A DNA stretch of 64,000 nucleotides from Saccharopolyspora erythraea NRRL 2338 (GTDB lineage: Bacteria > Actinomycetota > Actinomycetes > Mycobacteriales > Pseudonocardiaceae), in the NCBI RefSeq assembly GCF_000062885.1, contig NC_009142.1:3027584-3091583 (forward strand), given 5' to 3'. Position 1 is the stretch's first letter, and every line of letters starts with the position of its first letter. Shown here piece after piece: positions 25,871 to 35,686 of this stretch. The translations under genes and the position numbers were made by a program. The notes beneath the pieces are model-generated. The model saw nothing but the letters and a program-made list of their open reading frames with translations. It searched no databases and was not told the origin of the DNA.

Positions 25871-27541
25871 GTGGTGGCCAGCAGGAGCGATGGGGGACCA
25901 GTAGCCGGGAGGCTGGAAGTGGATCGAAGTCGTAGCGCGGGCCGAAGTCCCGCCCTGTTGGTCGTCATCGGCCTGGCCGGTTCGTTGGCGGGGGCGCCGG
26001 CCGTGGCCGCAGACCGGAGCAACGAGCCACCGGTGCAAGTGCAGTGGGGCGCGTGCCCCGCGGATGTCGCGGCCGACGCGCCCGAGTTGCAGTGCGCCAC
26101 CGTGCCGGTACCCCTGGATTACGGCAAACCTGAAGGCACTCAGATCGAGATCATGGTGTCGCGACGGGCCAGCGAGAATCCGAGCAAGCGGCGCGGCGTG
26201 TTGCTGCTCAATCCGGGTGGTCCGGGCGGGTCCGGGTTGTCGCAGCCGGCGGATCTGGTTGCTCTGGGCGCGCCCGCCAGCGTCCTGGACAGCTACGACC
26301 TGATCGGCACGGACACCCGCGGCATCGGGCACTCGTCGCCCGTGAGCTGCGGCTTCACCGCCGACCAGGATTATTACGGCAACATCCCGCCGTACGCGGC
26401 TGACGACGCCGCGGTCGCCGAGCAGGCCAGGAGGGCCAAGGCGGTCGCCGACCAGTGCGCGGCAAATGACCGCGACGGGCGGATGCGCCACCTGTCGACG
26501 GCGAACATGGCTCGCGACATGGACCGGATCCGGGCCGCGCTCGGCGAGGAGAAGGTCAACTACTTCGGGCTGTCCTACGGGACGGCGTTGGGCGCCGCGT
26601 ACGCCTCGATGTTCCCGGAGCGCTCCGACCGGATCGTGCTCGACAGCAACATCGGCGACACCTTCCTCGATCGCGACGGAATGCGCAGGTTCGGTCCGGG
26701 GGCCGAGCAGACGTTCCCGGACTTCGCGAAATGGGCCGCGGCGCGACACGACGCCTACGGTTTGGGGCGCTCGCCGGAGGAGGTGCGGAGCACCTACTTC
26801 GCGCTCGCCGAGCGACTTGATGCGACTCCGGTGGCCGGAGTCGACGGTCCCGTCTTCCGGTTGGCCACGTTCGTGGGGCTCTACCGCGAGGCGAGCTACG
26901 CGCAGCTGGCGCAGCTCTGGCAGTCGGTGCGCGACTCCGACGAGGAGGCGGTCCGGCGGCAACTGGCCGAGAACGGGCCTGTCGGCGCGCGGTCCGGCCC
27001 CGGCACGCCGGCGCCGGCGGCGGAACCGGCGGAGGCCGACAACGCTTGGTCGGTGTTCCTCGCGGTGACCTGCAACGACGTCGGCTGGTCCGAAGATGTC
27101 GAGACCTACCGGCGCGCCGTCGCCGAAGACCGGGGGAAGTACCCGCTGTACGGCGCGGCCAGTGCCAACATCCTGCCCTGCGCCTACTGGCGGCACGAGC
27201 CTGCCGAGCCGCCGGTGCGGATCGGCGACGACGGTCCGAGCAACGTCCTGATCCTGCAGAACCTGCGCGATCCGGTCACGCCGCACCGCGGCGGAGAGAT
27301 GCTCCGGGAGAAGTTCGGGCAGCGGTCCCGGTTGGTGAGCGTCGACGGGAGCGGTCACGGCGTCTACGTCTACGGCGACAATCCCTGTGCGCTGAACGTC
27401 ACGACGGACTACCTGGTCGACGGCGAGCTGCCGGATCGGGACACCTTCTGCGGGGCCTCGCCGAACTCCGGTCTGGCACTCGACCGCGATGACCAGCAGC
27501 GGCGAGCCGAACTCCTCGACCGGCTACAGCACACACCCTGA
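25871..27541 (+). CDS. Secreted alpha/beta-hydrolase peptidase, TAP-like
   Basis: 556 residues. The N-terminal signal peptide has a hydrophobic run ALLVVIGLAGSLAGAPAVAA with cleavage near residue 47. The hydrolase domain has LLNPGGPGGSG (oxyanion loop), TDTRGIGHSSP, the nucleophile Ser in YFGLSYGTALG, and a C-terminal TAP-like domain (NVLILQNLRDPVTPHRGGEM, catalytic His in VDGSGHGVYV). Streptomyces relatives are secreted tripeptidyl aminopeptidases. The GTG at 25871 is chosen to include the full signal peptide; its ribosome site is weak. A hairpin terminator follows. Confidence 0.85.
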   Translation: MVASRSDGGPVAGRLEVDRSRSAGRSPALLVVIGLAGSLAGAPAVAADRSNEPPVQVQWGACPADVAADAPELQCATVPVPLDYGKPEGTQIEIMVSRRASENPSKRRGVLLLNPGGPGGSGLSQPADLVALGAPASVLDSYDLIGTDTRGIGHSSPVSCGFTADQDYYGNIPPYAADDAAVAEQARRAKAVADQCAANDRDGRMRHLSTANMARDMDRIRAALGEEKVNYFGLSYGTALGAAYASMFPERSDRIVLDSNIGDTFLDRDGMRRFGPGAEQTFPDFAKWAAARHDAYGLGRSPEEVRSTYFALAERLDATPVAGVDGPVFRLATFVGLYREASYAQLAQLWQSVRDSDEEAVRRQLAENGPVGARSGPGTPAPAAEPAEADNAWSVFLAVTCNDVGWSEDVETYRRAVAEDRGKYPLYGAASANILPCAYWRHEPAEPPVRIGDDGPSNVLILQNLRDPVTPHRGGEMLREKFGQRSRLVSVDGSGHGVYVYGDNPCALNVTTDYLVDGELPDRDTFCGASPNSGLALDRDDQQRRAELLDRLQHTP

Positions 27542-27555
27542 ACGCGGATTCGCGC

Positions 27556-27584
27556 GGCTGCTCCGTCTGTAGGGCGGAGCAGCC
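27556..27584 (+). terminator. Hairpin terminator
   Basis: GGCTGCTCCG (27556-27565) and CGGAGCAGCC (27575-27584) form a perfect 10-bp stem, 15 bp after the peptidase stop and followed by TTCC. Confidence 0.7.
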
Positions 27585-27650
27585 TTCCAAGTGCTCGACG
27601 CTGAGCGCACCGTCCACACACGACACTGCCACCCCTGATCGGAGCACTGG

Positions 27651-29579
27651 ATGACCGAGGTACCGAGCCGAGGAACCCTTCCGAAGCCGGTCGATGTGGA
27701 GGAGTTCTTCGCCGACCCGGTGTTCTCCGGTGCGTCGATCTCGCCGGACGGGACGAGGATCGCCTACCTGGCGCCGAAGTGCGGTCGCACGAACGTGTGG
27801 GTCCGGGGGATCGACGAGGAGCACGAGAACGCGGTGTGCGTCACGCACGACGCGCGGCGCGGCATCAGGACCTACTACTGGACCGACGACCCGCGCTGGC
27901 TGCTGTACCTGCAGGACACTGACGGCAACGAGGACTGGCACCTGCACCGGGTCGACCTCGACGCGCCCGACGAGCCGGCCGTCGACCTGACTCCGATGCC
28001 GGCGGGATCGCGCGTGTTCGCCGCCGAGCCGATGAAGTCGGTCCCCGCAAGCGTGTTGGTCTGGATGAACCGCAGGCCGATGTTCATCGACCTGTTCCGG
28101 ATCGACGTCGCCTCCGGCGAGACGACACCGCACCTGGAGCAGCCCGAGCCGGGCGACAACATGCTGGTCGGCCGGGACGGCGAGGCGGCGTTCTACTCGG
28201 TGCCGGCCGACGACGGCGGCTACGAGTTCCACGCGGTCGACCCGGGGACGGGGGAGAAGCGCTTCCTGCACCGGATGGGCGGCCCGGAGTACCCGTTGGG
28301 GGTGCCTCTGCAGATGGTGACGCCCGATGGGAAGGGCCTGCTGGTCGGCGCCTACCAGGACTCCGACGATCTGCGGCTCGTCCGCATCGACCGGGAGACC
28401 GGCGAGGAGACCGTGGTCGCGGCTGTGGAGGGGAGCAGCCTGTGCACCATGGGCCTGGCGGACCCACGGCTTCCTCCCACCCTGTTCATCAGCCGGCGAA
28501 CCGGGGAGGTCATCGCGGCCCGCTTCGTCGGCGACCGGCCCCGGATCGAGGTGCTGGACCCGCACTTCGCCGAGGTCCACGCCGAACTGGAGAAGCTTTC
28601 CGACGGTGTGCTGCACACGGTGTCCTCCGACGAGTCGGAGCGTCGCTGGGTCGCGTCCTTCATCCACGACCGCGAGCCGAAGACGACCTGGTTCTACGAC
28701 CACGGCACCGGTGAGAGCCGGCTGCTGTCGCGCCCGCACCCGCACCTGGACCCGGCCGACCTGGCCCCCATGACGGCGGTCCGCTTCCCCGCCCGCGACG
28801 GGCTGCCGCTGCACGCGTTCCTGACGCTGCCGGTCGGAGTCGAACCGGAGAACTTGCCATTGGTGCTGCTGGTGCACGGCGGGCCGTGGATGCACGACTC
28901 GTGGACCTACAACCCGACGGTGCAGTTCCTTGCCAACCGCGGCTACGCGGTGCTGCAGGTGAACTTCCGCGGCTCATCGGGCTACGGGAAGCGGCACATC
29001 ACGAGTGCGATCGGCGAGTTCGCCGGGAAGATGCACGACGACCTCATCGACGCCGCCGACTGGGCGGTGGCGCAGGGCTACGCCGACCCCGCCCGCATCG
29101 GCATCGCCGGCGGCTCCTACGGCGGCTACGCGGCGCTCGTCGGCGTGACGGTCACCCCGGACCGCTTCGCGGCCGCGGTGGACTACGTGGGCATCTCGGA
29201 CCTGGCGAACTTCATGCGCACCCTGCCGCCGTTCACCAGGCCGTCCATGGCCAACAGCTGGTACCGCTACGTCGGCGACCCCGAGGACCCCGCCCAGGAG
29301 GCCGACATGCTGGCCCGCTCGCCCATCACCATGGTCGACCGGATCCGCACCCCGCTGTTGGTCGCCCAGGGCGCCAACGACGTCCGCGTGGTCCAGGAGG
29401 AGTCCGACAACATCGTCGAACCCCTGCGCGCACGGGGTGTGCCCGTCGAGTACCTCGTCGCCGACGACGAAGGCCACGGTTTCGAGAACCCCGAGAACCA
29501 GGTTCGGCTGCACCGCGCGATCGAGCGGCACCTCGCCGAGCATCTCGGCGGCCGCCGCGACACCGCGGCCCCGGCGTAG
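27651..29579 (+). CDS. S9 prolyl oligopeptidase family peptidase
   Basis: 642 residues, no signal peptide. An N-terminal beta-propeller (about 1-370; SGASISPDGTRIAYLAPKCG, GRDGEAAFYSVPADDGGYEF) precedes the catalytic alpha/beta-hydrolase domain. Its triad is the Ser in IGIAGGSYGGYAALV (near 490), Asp in LVAQGANDVRVV and His in VADDEGHGFENPEN. It cleaves short peptides, often dipeptides or acyl-peptides, inside the cell. It follows a secreted peptidase in the same direction, so the pair may degrade imported peptides; no importer is adjacent. Confidence 0.9.
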   Translation: MTEVPSRGTLPKPVDVEEFFADPVFSGASISPDGTRIAYLAPKCGRTNVWVRGIDEEHENAVCVTHDARRGIRTYYWTDDPRWLLYLQDTDGNEDWHLHRVDLDAPDEPAVDLTPMPAGSRVFAAEPMKSVPASVLVWMNRRPMFIDLFRIDVASGETTPHLEQPEPGDNMLVGRDGEAAFYSVPADDGGYEFHAVDPGTGEKRFLHRMGGPEYPLGVPLQMVTPDGKGLLVGAYQDSDDLRLVRIDRETGEETVVAAVEGSSLCTMGLADPRLPPTLFISRRTGEVIAARFVGDRPRIEVLDPHFAEVHAELEKLSDGVLHTVSSDESERRWVASFIHDREPKTTWFYDHGTGESRLLSRPHPHLDPADLAPMTAVRFPARDGLPLHAFLTLPVGVEPENLPLVLLVHGGPWMHDSWTYNPTVQFLANRGYAVLQVNFRGSSGYGKRHITSAIGEFAGKMHDDLIDAADWAVAQGYADPARIGIAGGSYGGYAALVGVTVTPDRFAAAVDYVGISDLANFMRTLPPFTRPSMANSWYRYVGDPEDPAQEADMLARSPITMVDRIRTPLLVAQGANDVRVVQEESDNIVEPLRARGVPVEYLVADDEGHGFENPENQVRLHRAIERHLAEHLGGRRDTAAPA

Positions 29580-29673
29580 TGGTCGGCGTGCGGCGGTCCG
29601 GCGAGGGGTCTCGTCGGGTCGCTGCGGAGCCGGCCGCGACTATGGATCACGGATGTCCGGATACGGTGCGGGA

Positions 29674-30147
29674 ATGAGTTTGCGGTTGGCTGCATACGCT
29701 GTGTGCATCGATGACGGGCGGGTCCTGGTCGCCCACTGCGCATCACCGACCGGCGAGAGCAACTGGACCCTTCCGGGCGGCGGGGTCGAGCACGGGGAGG
29801 ATCCGTTCGACGCGGTGATCCGGGAGGTTGCCGAGGAGACCGGCTGCGAAGCGGTGGTCGAGCGCCTGCTGGGCGTGGATTCGAGGGTGATCCCCGTGGC
29901 CGAACGCCGCGTGCCCAGCCCGCTTCCGCACCAGAACGTCGGTGTCTTCTACCGGGTCCGGATCACCGGCGGCGAGCTACGGCCCGAGCCGAACGGTGAG
30001 ACCGCCGAGTCGGTGTGGACGCCGATCCCCGACGTCGCGCACCTTCGCCGGACATCACTGGTCGACGTCGGTCTCGCCCTGGCACGGACCGTTCCGCCAA
30101 CCGGCCATGTCGCTCCCGTTCCGGTCGGCGGCCTGATCCAGCATTGA
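29674..30147 (+). CDS. Nudix hydrolase
   Basis: About 157 residues. The Nudix box is complete and canonical: GGGVEHGEDPFDAVIREVAE followed by ETGCEA (G-x5-E-x7-RE-x2-EE-x-G). It hydrolyses a nucleoside diphosphate linked to some other group; the substrate cannot be told from sequence. I prefer the ATG at 29674 (MSLRLAAYAVC); an ATG at 29653 would add seven residues and neither has a strong ribosome site. Confidence 0.85.
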   Translation: MSLRLAAYAVCIDDGRVLVAHCASPTGESNWTLPGGGVEHGEDPFDAVIREVAEETGCEAVVERLLGVDSRVIPVAERRVPSPLPHQNVGVFYRVRITGGELRPEPNGETAESVWTPIPDVAHLRRTSLVDVGLALARTVPPTGHVAPVPVGGLIQH

Positions 30148-30219
30148 GGACGGAACCACGGGCATGACTGGTCCGTGGATCATGCGATGGGCTCGCGGAG
30201 CGACTCCACCTATCCGTGA

Positions 30220-30963
30220 CTACGCCGGATCACGCGGCGCCGCCCTGCGGTTCTCCTCGAGCAGGGCGTTGACGCGCCGCAGGACATCGAGCTGGGCGGG
30301 GTTGTACAACTCGGCGAGTGCCTGGCCGACGACCGACATGGTGAGCGCCTGTCCCTGCGGTGCTCCTGCCGACGGATCTTCCAGCGACGGGTGGTCGCGA
30401 TACTGCTGGAGGATCTCGGGGATGTAGCGTTCGGCCAGCTGTTGCCGGGCTGCCTCGCTCGCATCCGCGGGCAGGGCGTCGAACTCCGCTGCGACCGGTG
30501 TGCGGGGCGCCGAGTTCAGCTCCTGCAGAGCGGCCATCGTCGAGGGCCCGAAGACCCGGGAGTAGAGCAGCAGGAGCGACCGGTCGGCATCGGGTGTCTC
30601 GGCATCGATCCAGTCGAAACCCGGCGGCAGTTCGGCCAGGGCCCGGCACCGGATGATCAGGGCCAGTTCCTCGCGCATCCGCTGCTGACGTTCGATGCTC
30701 GCCGCCAGTTCGGCATCGAGAGTGCGGAGCACCTGCTCGGCGTTCTCGTCCGACTCCTCCATCGCGGCGATGTCGGACAGCGGCACCCCCAGGTCGACGA
30801 GCCGGCGGATCCGCAGCAGCCGGATCAGATGCCTGATCCGGTACTGCTTGTACCCGTTCGCCGCTCTTCGCGGTTCTTCCAGCAGTCCGATCTCGTGGTA
30901 GTGGCGGACGGTTTTCAGCGTTGTGCCTGCGAGTTCGGCCAGCTGACGCGTGCTCCACGCCAT
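30220..30963 (-). CDS. MerR-family transcriptional regulator
   Basis: 247 residues. The N-terminal MerR winged helix (STRQLAELAGTTLKTVRHYH, EIGLLEEPRRAANGYKQYR) is followed by the helical dimerisation region RRLVDLGVPLSDIAAMEES. The C-terminal domain of about 150 residues has no cysteine metal site and looks like a small-molecule-binding or TipAS-like helical domain. No partner gene is obvious; the divergent neighbour is the ferulate operon. Confidence 0.85.
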   Translation of the reverse strand: MAWSTRQLAELAGTTLKTVRHYHEIGLLEEPRRAANGYKQYRIRHLIRLLRIRRLVDLGVPLSDIAAMEESDENAEQVLRTLDAELAASIERQQRMREELALIIRCRALAELPPGFDWIDAETPDADRSLLLLYSRVFGPSTMAALQELNSAPRTPVAAEFDALPADASEAARQQLAERYIPEILQQYRDHPSLEDPSAGAPQGQALTMSVVGQALAELYNPAQLDVLRRVNALLEENRRAAPRDPA

Positions 30964-31193
30964 CGGACTCCCCCAACCTCCGGTGCTTTGTCCGTTTCCG
31001 ACGCTCGCGACGATAGTGCCCGACGCGGATCGTCATCAGCTTTCCTGAGGCTATTCGGGTGACAGGAGCTGCTTCTCCTTGATCCTCTGCGGGCTCCTCC
31101 TTCATGCTCGCGGCGAGTTCATCAGGGTTCCTGATGATTGTCACCGCGTGCCGAGTCCGGTCGCCACGACTTCCGGACGAGAAAGGACCGTGC

Positions 31194-32054
31194 ATGTCCA
31201 CACCGACCACCGACCCCGGGACCACCACGACCCCGTGGGGCGACACGGTGCTCGTCGACTTCGACGACGGCATCGCCTGGGTCACGCTGAACCGGCCCGA
31301 GAAGCGCAACGCCATGAACCCGGCCATGAACGACGAGATGGTGCGCACCCTCGACGCCCTCGAGGCCGACCCCCGCTGCCGGGTCATGGTGCTGACCGGC
31401 GCCGGCGAGTCGTTCTCCGCCGGCATGGACCTCAAGGAGTACTTCCGCGAGGTCGACCAGACCGCCGACCCGTCGGTCCAGATCCGCGTCCGCCGGGCCA
31501 GCGCGGAGTGGCAGTGGAAGCGGCTGGCCCACTGGTCCAAGCCCACGATCGCGATGGTCAACGGCTGGTGCTTCGGCGGTGCCTTCACCCCGCTCGTGGC
31601 CTGCGACCTGGCCATCTCCGACGAGGAAGCGCGCTACGGGCTGTCCGAGATCAACTGGGGCATCCCGCCGGGCGGTGTCGTCAGCCGCGCGCTCGCCGCG
31701 GCTGTCAGCCAGCGCGACGCGCTGTACTTCATCATGACCGGCGAGACCTTCGACGGGCGCCGGGCCGAGGGGATGCGGCTGGTCAACGAGGCGGTGCCGG
31801 CCGAGCGGCTGCGCGAGCGCACCCGCGAGCTCGCGCTCAAACTCGCCTCGACGAACCCGGTCGTGCTCCGCGCGGCGAAGGTCGGCTACAAGATCGCCCG
31901 GGAGATGCCCTGGGAACAGGCCGAGGACTACCTCTACGCCAAGCTGGAGCAGTCGCAGTTCCTCGACGCCGAGCGCGGCCGGGAGAAGGGCATGGCGCAG
32001 TTCCTGGACGACAAGTCCTACCGGCCGGGGCTCTCGGCCTACTCGACCGACTGA
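31194..32054 (+). CDS. ech: p-Hydroxycinnamoyl-CoA hydratase/lyase
   Basis: 286 residues of the crotonase fold, specifically the feruloyl-CoA hydratase/lyase branch. It matches throughout: TLNRPEKRNAMNPAMNDEM, VLTGAGESFSAGMDLKEYFR, KPTIAMVNGWCFGGAFTPLV, YGLSEINWGIPPGGVVS (with the catalytic Glu), NPVVLRAAKVGYK and QFLDDKSYRPGLSAY. It hydrates feruloyl- or coumaroyl-CoA and cleaves it to vanillin or 4-hydroxybenzaldehyde plus acetyl-CoA. ATG 31194 follows GAAAGGA. It is first in an operon with the CoA ligase and a MarR regulator. Confidence 0.95.
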   Translation: MSTPTTDPGTTTTPWGDTVLVDFDDGIAWVTLNRPEKRNAMNPAMNDEMVRTLDALEADPRCRVMVLTGAGESFSAGMDLKEYFREVDQTADPSVQIRVRRASAEWQWKRLAHWSKPTIAMVNGWCFGGAFTPLVACDLAISDEEARYGLSEINWGIPPGGVVSRALAAAVSQRDALYFIMTGETFDGRRAEGMRLVNEAVPAERLRERTRELALKLASTNPVVLRAAKVGYKIAREMPWEQAEDYLYAKLEQSQFLDAERGREKGMAQFLDDKSYRPGLSAYSTD

Positions 32055-32074
32055 CCTGCGCGGGAGGCGCGACG

Positions 32075-33568
32075 ATGCGTGACGAGGGACTGGGCTCCTG
32101 GCCGGCGCGGCGGGCGCGGATGACCCCGGGCCGGGTGGCGCTGGTGCAGGGCGAACGCCGGGACACCTACGCCGACCTGGCCCGCCGCACCGCCGCGCTC
32201 GCGCGGGGGCTGCGCGGGCTCGGGGTGCGGCGCGGCGACCGGGTCGGCTACCTGGGCCCCAACCACCCTGCCTACCTGGAGACGCTGTTCGCCTCGGCCT
32301 CGCTCGGGGCGGTGTTCGTGCCGGTCAACACCCGGCTGGCGGCGGCCGAGCTGGCCTACGTCCTGGCCGATGCGGGGGTGTCGGTCCTCGTCCACACCGC
32401 CGCGGCGGGGCACCTGGTCGACGCCGCGGCGTCGCCGGTGCTCCGCGAGCGCCTCGTGGTCGACGAGGACAGCTACGAGGACGTGGCGGGCGGGACGGGC
32501 GAGCCGGTCGCCGAGCCCGTCGGCCTCGACGACCCCTGCCTGATCATGTACACCTCGGGGAGCACCGGGCGGCCGAAGGGCGCGGTGCTCAGCCACGGCA
32601 ACCTGACGTGGAACTGCGTCAACGTCCTGGTGGAGTCGGACCTCTCCGGCTCCGAGGTCGCACTCGTGGCGGCCCCGCTGTTTCACACCGCCGCCCTCGG
32701 CATGACCTGCCTGCCGACGCTGCTCAAGGGCGGCACCGTCGTGCTCATGGAATCCTTCGAGCCCGCCGTGGCGCTCGAGCTGATCGCCCGGCATCGCGTC
32801 ACCCTGCTGTTCGGGGTGCCGACGATGTACGACGCGATCGCCGCGCAGCCGAGCTGGGAGAGCGCGGACCTCTCCAGCGTGCGCACGCTGCTCTGCGGCG
32901 GGTCCCCGGTCCCGGACGCGACGATCCGCCGCTACCTGGACCGCGGCCTGGTGTTCGTCCAGGGGTACGGGATGACCGAGACATCGCCGGGGGTGCTCAT
33001 CCTCGACCCGGACGCGGTCCGGACGAAGGCGGGTACCGCGGGTGTCCCGTCCTTCTTCACCGACGTGTCGGTGGTCGATCCGTCCGGGAACCCCGTGGCC
33101 GCGGGGGAACGCGGCGAGATCGTGGTGCGGGGACCGAACGTCATGCTCGGCTACTGGAACCAGCCCGACGCCACCGACGAGGCCCTCTCGGGCGGGTGGA
33201 TGCACTCCGGGGACGTCGCCACCGTGGACGAGGACGGATACATCACCATCGTCGACCGGATCAAGGACCTGATCATCTCGGGTGGGGAGAACGTCTACCC
33301 CGCCGAGGTGGAGTCCGCTCTGTACGAGCACCCCGCCGTGGAGCTGTGCGCGGTCGTCGGAGTACCCGACCCGAAATGGGGGGAGGTCCCGCGCGCGGCG
33401 GTGGTCCTGCGCCCGGGGGCCGGCGCCACGGCCGATGAGCTCCGCGACCACCTGCGCCGCCACCTCGCCGCCTACAAGGTGCCCAAGCAGGTCGACTTCT
33501 GGGACGACCTGCCGCGCACCGGGGCCGGGAAGATCCGCAAGCAGGCCGTGCGCGAGAGGTTGGCGTGA
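32075..33568 (+). CDS. fcs: Feruloyl-CoA synthetase (acyl-CoA ligase)
   Basis: 497 residues of the ANL adenylating superfamily. The P-loop CLIMYTSGSTGRPKGAVLSH, GYGMTETSPGV, the hinge SGDVATVDEDGYITIVDRIK and the C-terminal catalytic Lys in PRTGAGKIRKQ are all present. It activates ferulate or other hydroxycinnamates with ATP and CoA. ATG 32075 follows GGGAGG, 20 bp after ech. The pairing with ech defines the substrate class; sequence alone would only say medium-size aromatic or fatty acid ligase. Confidence 0.9.
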   Translation: MRDEGLGSWPARRARMTPGRVALVQGERRDTYADLARRTAALARGLRGLGVRRGDRVGYLGPNHPAYLETLFASASLGAVFVPVNTRLAAAELAYVLADAGVSVLVHTAAAGHLVDAAASPVLRERLVVDEDSYEDVAGGTGEPVAEPVGLDDPCLIMYTSGSTGRPKGAVLSHGNLTWNCVNVLVESDLSGSEVALVAAPLFHTAALGMTCLPTLLKGGTVVLMESFEPAVALELIARHRVTLLFGVPTMYDAIAAQPSWESADLSSVRTLLCGGSPVPDATIRRYLDRGLVFVQGYGMTETSPGVLILDPDAVRTKAGTAGVPSFFTDVSVVDPSGNPVAAGERGEIVVRGPNVMLGYWNQPDATDEALSGGWMHSGDVATVDEDGYITIVDRIKDLIISGGENVYPAEVESALYEHPAVELCAVVGVPDPKWGEVPRAAVVLRPGAGATADELRDHLRRHLAAYKVPKQVDFWDDLPRTGAGKIRKQAVRERLA

Positions 33569-34071
33569 CACCCGGGTTCGCGGCGGAGCCGGTGCGGGAT
33601 GATCGGGCGGTGTCGCGCGATGGCCTGACGGAGCCGCTCACCCTCTACCTGGTCAAGCGCCTGGAGCAGGTGATCCGGGCGCGGATGGACGAGGCGTTGC
33701 GCCCGCACGGCCTGACGACGCTGCAGTTCACCGCGCTCACCGCGCTGCGCCGCCGGGACGGGCTCTCCTCGGCCCAGCTCGCCCGGCGCTCGTTCGTGAC
33801 TCCCCAGACGATGAACGAGATGGTGCGCTGGCTGGAGAAGCACGGGCACATCGAACGCCGGCGCGACCCGGACAACCGGCGCGTCCTGCTGATCACCCTC
33901 ACCGAGTCCGGGCGGTCGCTGCTGCGGCGGTGCGATCCGCTGGTCGAGGCGATCGAGGCCGAGATGCTGGGTGCGGTCCCCGCGGTCCAGCACCCGCTGT
34001 TCCGCCAGAGCCTGCAACTCGGCTACACCGCCCTGAGCGCGGTGGACCGAGCGGAATCCGCTGGTACCTGA
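33565..34071 (+). CDS. MarR-family regulator of the ferulate operon
   Basis: 168 residues with a MarR winged helix (LTTLQFTALTALRRRDGLSS, FVTPQTMNEMVRWLEKHGHI, RRDPDNRRVLLITLTESGR). Its GTG start overlaps the fcs stop (GTGA), implying coupled translation. In Rhodopseudomonas and other bacteria MarR proteins such as CouR and FerR repress hydroxycinnamate genes and release DNA on binding the CoA thioester. The same role is inferred here. Confidence 0.88.
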   Translation: MTPGFAAEPVRDDRAVSRDGLTEPLTLYLVKRLEQVIRARMDEALRPHGLTTLQFTALTALRRRDGLSSAQLARRSFVTPQTMNEMVRWLEKHGHIERRRDPDNRRVLLITLTESGRSLLRRCDPLVEAIEAEMLGAVPAVQHPLFRQSLQLGYTALSAVDRAESAGT

Positions 34072-34104
34072 CCGACCCCGAACCCCGGTGGCTGTTGAGG
34101 GAGG

Positions 34105-35057
34105 TCAGCTCGCTGGGCAGACCGGACGGGTCGGGGCGGGAACGGGCAGGGGCGCGCGTTCGGCGTCGGTGAAGCCGCGGTGACCGATGGCTTCGCAGAG
34201 GCCGCGCTGCCACACGGCGGGGTCCAGTGCCAGCGGCCCGCCGACGCCGTCCTCGTCGGCGTAGAGGACGGTGCTGCCGTCCCTGGAGGCGCTGATGAAC
34301 GAGTACGGGGTGGTTTGCCTGCTGCCGTCGGGGCGGCCGAACTCGTAGGAGTCGACGGGCGGCGGAGTGCCGATCTCGTAGATGCGCACGGCGTTGTTGG
34401 CCGCGATCAGGTAGCGGCCGTCCGGCATGAACCCCGCGTACCACGGGGTTCCGCCGATGTCGGTGAGGCTGTAGAGCGGGCCGATGTCCCTGCGGGGCGG
34501 GTCGCGTCGCCACAGTTCGACGACGCTCCCTTGGCGGAGCAGGGCGAAAGCGCGGCCATCGCGGTCGAACTGGACGCCGAGGTGATCGGCGGCGGTCACG
34601 GTTCCGGTGACGCGTCCGGTGGTCAGATCGACGATGCGGATGGTCGGGTCGCCGAAGATGGTCACCGCGAGCTGGTTCTCGGCCGGGTAGACGCGGATGC
34701 CCATTCGCTGCTCGGGTGGTGTCCCATCGCTCGCGGGAGGCAGCAGGGTGGCGGCGTCGAAGCGTGCGAGCTGACTGCCGGTGCGCGGATCCCACTGCTG
34801 CACTTGCGTTCCCGAGTAGGTCACCAGGTTTCCGTGGTCCCGAGCGGAGCCGCACGACCATCACCGGCCACCACATGCGCACAGGTCAGCGCATACCGCT
34901 CGGCGACCAGGAAACCCAGCCCCGCGGCCCGGCCCGCCGGATCGAACACCCGCAGCACTGCCGCGTCCAGAACCCCGGCCCCGGAACCAGAAACCGCCAC
35001 TTCCCGCCTCCGCCGCTCACCAGTGCCGTCGGAAGACCACGCGAGTTCCCCGGGCAC
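34105..35057 (-). pseudogene. Trypsin-like protease / WD40 protein with internal deletion
   Basis: Two minus-strand frames overlap near 34821-34824. The upstream 78 codons are the start of a trypsin-like protease (VLRVFDPAGRAAGLGFLVAE, then RYALTCAHVVAG with the catalytic His). The downstream 239 codons are the last blades of a WD40-like propeller (TYSGTQVQQWDPRTGSQLAR, NQLAVTIFGDPTIRIVDLTT). Large actinomycete proteins carry protease, NTPase and WD40 repeats in this order over 1000 or more residues. Here most of the protease, the whole NTPase and the early repeats are missing, and the joint near 34840 is out of frame. Confidence 0.7.
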
Positions 35058-35197
35058 CGAAGTGATCTAGCTGGTCAACGCCAGGTCAACTGCGGTCCCG
35101 TCGTGGCCGAACGGCTGAGTTCGCGGGCAGAGCCATCCGACTGGAGTAGCCGACGGTGATGCGAGCAGATCGGCGGATGGCGTGCTCTGCGCCTTGG

Positions 35198-35575
35198 TCA
35201 GCGCGCTACGTAAGCGCTCATGAGGGCCTGGACCTCGTAGACGTCGACTCCCTTGCCGAACTGCTTCGTGATCGGTTCGGGTGTGCCGGAAAGCCAGATC
35301 TTCAGCTCGGCGTCGAGGTCGAAGGTGCCGGCGGTCTCGACGGAGAAGTGGGTGATGCTGCGGTACGGGATCGAGTGGTACTCGACCTTGCGGCCGGTCA
35401 TGCCCTGCTTGTCGACGAGGATCAGGCGCCGGTCGGTGAAGAGGAACGAGTCCCGGATCAACTGGTAGGCGGCATGGACCTCCTCCCTCGGCGCCAGCAG
35501 GCGCCCGAACTCCTGCGCCGCCACCTGGGGTTCGACGCGCGAGGCGTTGCCCATCATTCCGTCGAAAAGTCCCAT
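35198..35575 (-). CDS. Bacterial PH-domain protein
   Basis: 125 residues forming one bacterial pleckstrin-homology domain (bPH_1 type): EVHAAYQLIRDSFLFTDRRL, LVDKQGMTGRKVEYHSIPYR and FDLDAELKIWLSGTPEPI are characteristic strands, ending in a helix. Cytosolic; these domains form ring oligomers of unknown function. ATG at 35575. It is monocistronic. Confidence 0.85.
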   Translation of the reverse strand: MGLFDGMMGNASRVEPQVAAQEFGRLLAPREEVHAAYQLIRDSFLFTDRRLILVDKQGMTGRKVEYHSIPYRSITHFSVETAGTFDLDAELKIWLSGTPEPITKQFGKGVDVYEVQALMSAYVAR

Positions 35576-35686
35576 GCACGCACTCCTTGACGTAGATCCG
35601 ATGCCGTGCGACCACAGTAACCGGAACGTCGGATGTCCGACATCGACCCTCGTCGGGGGCTGATGCCGAGTCCCGTTCAGCCGAGG

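Noticed and set aside
23358-25904. An apparent 848-codon plus-strand protein
   Set aside because: The real dehydrogenase part covers only 23883-24530; the rest is antisense of the aminotransferase.
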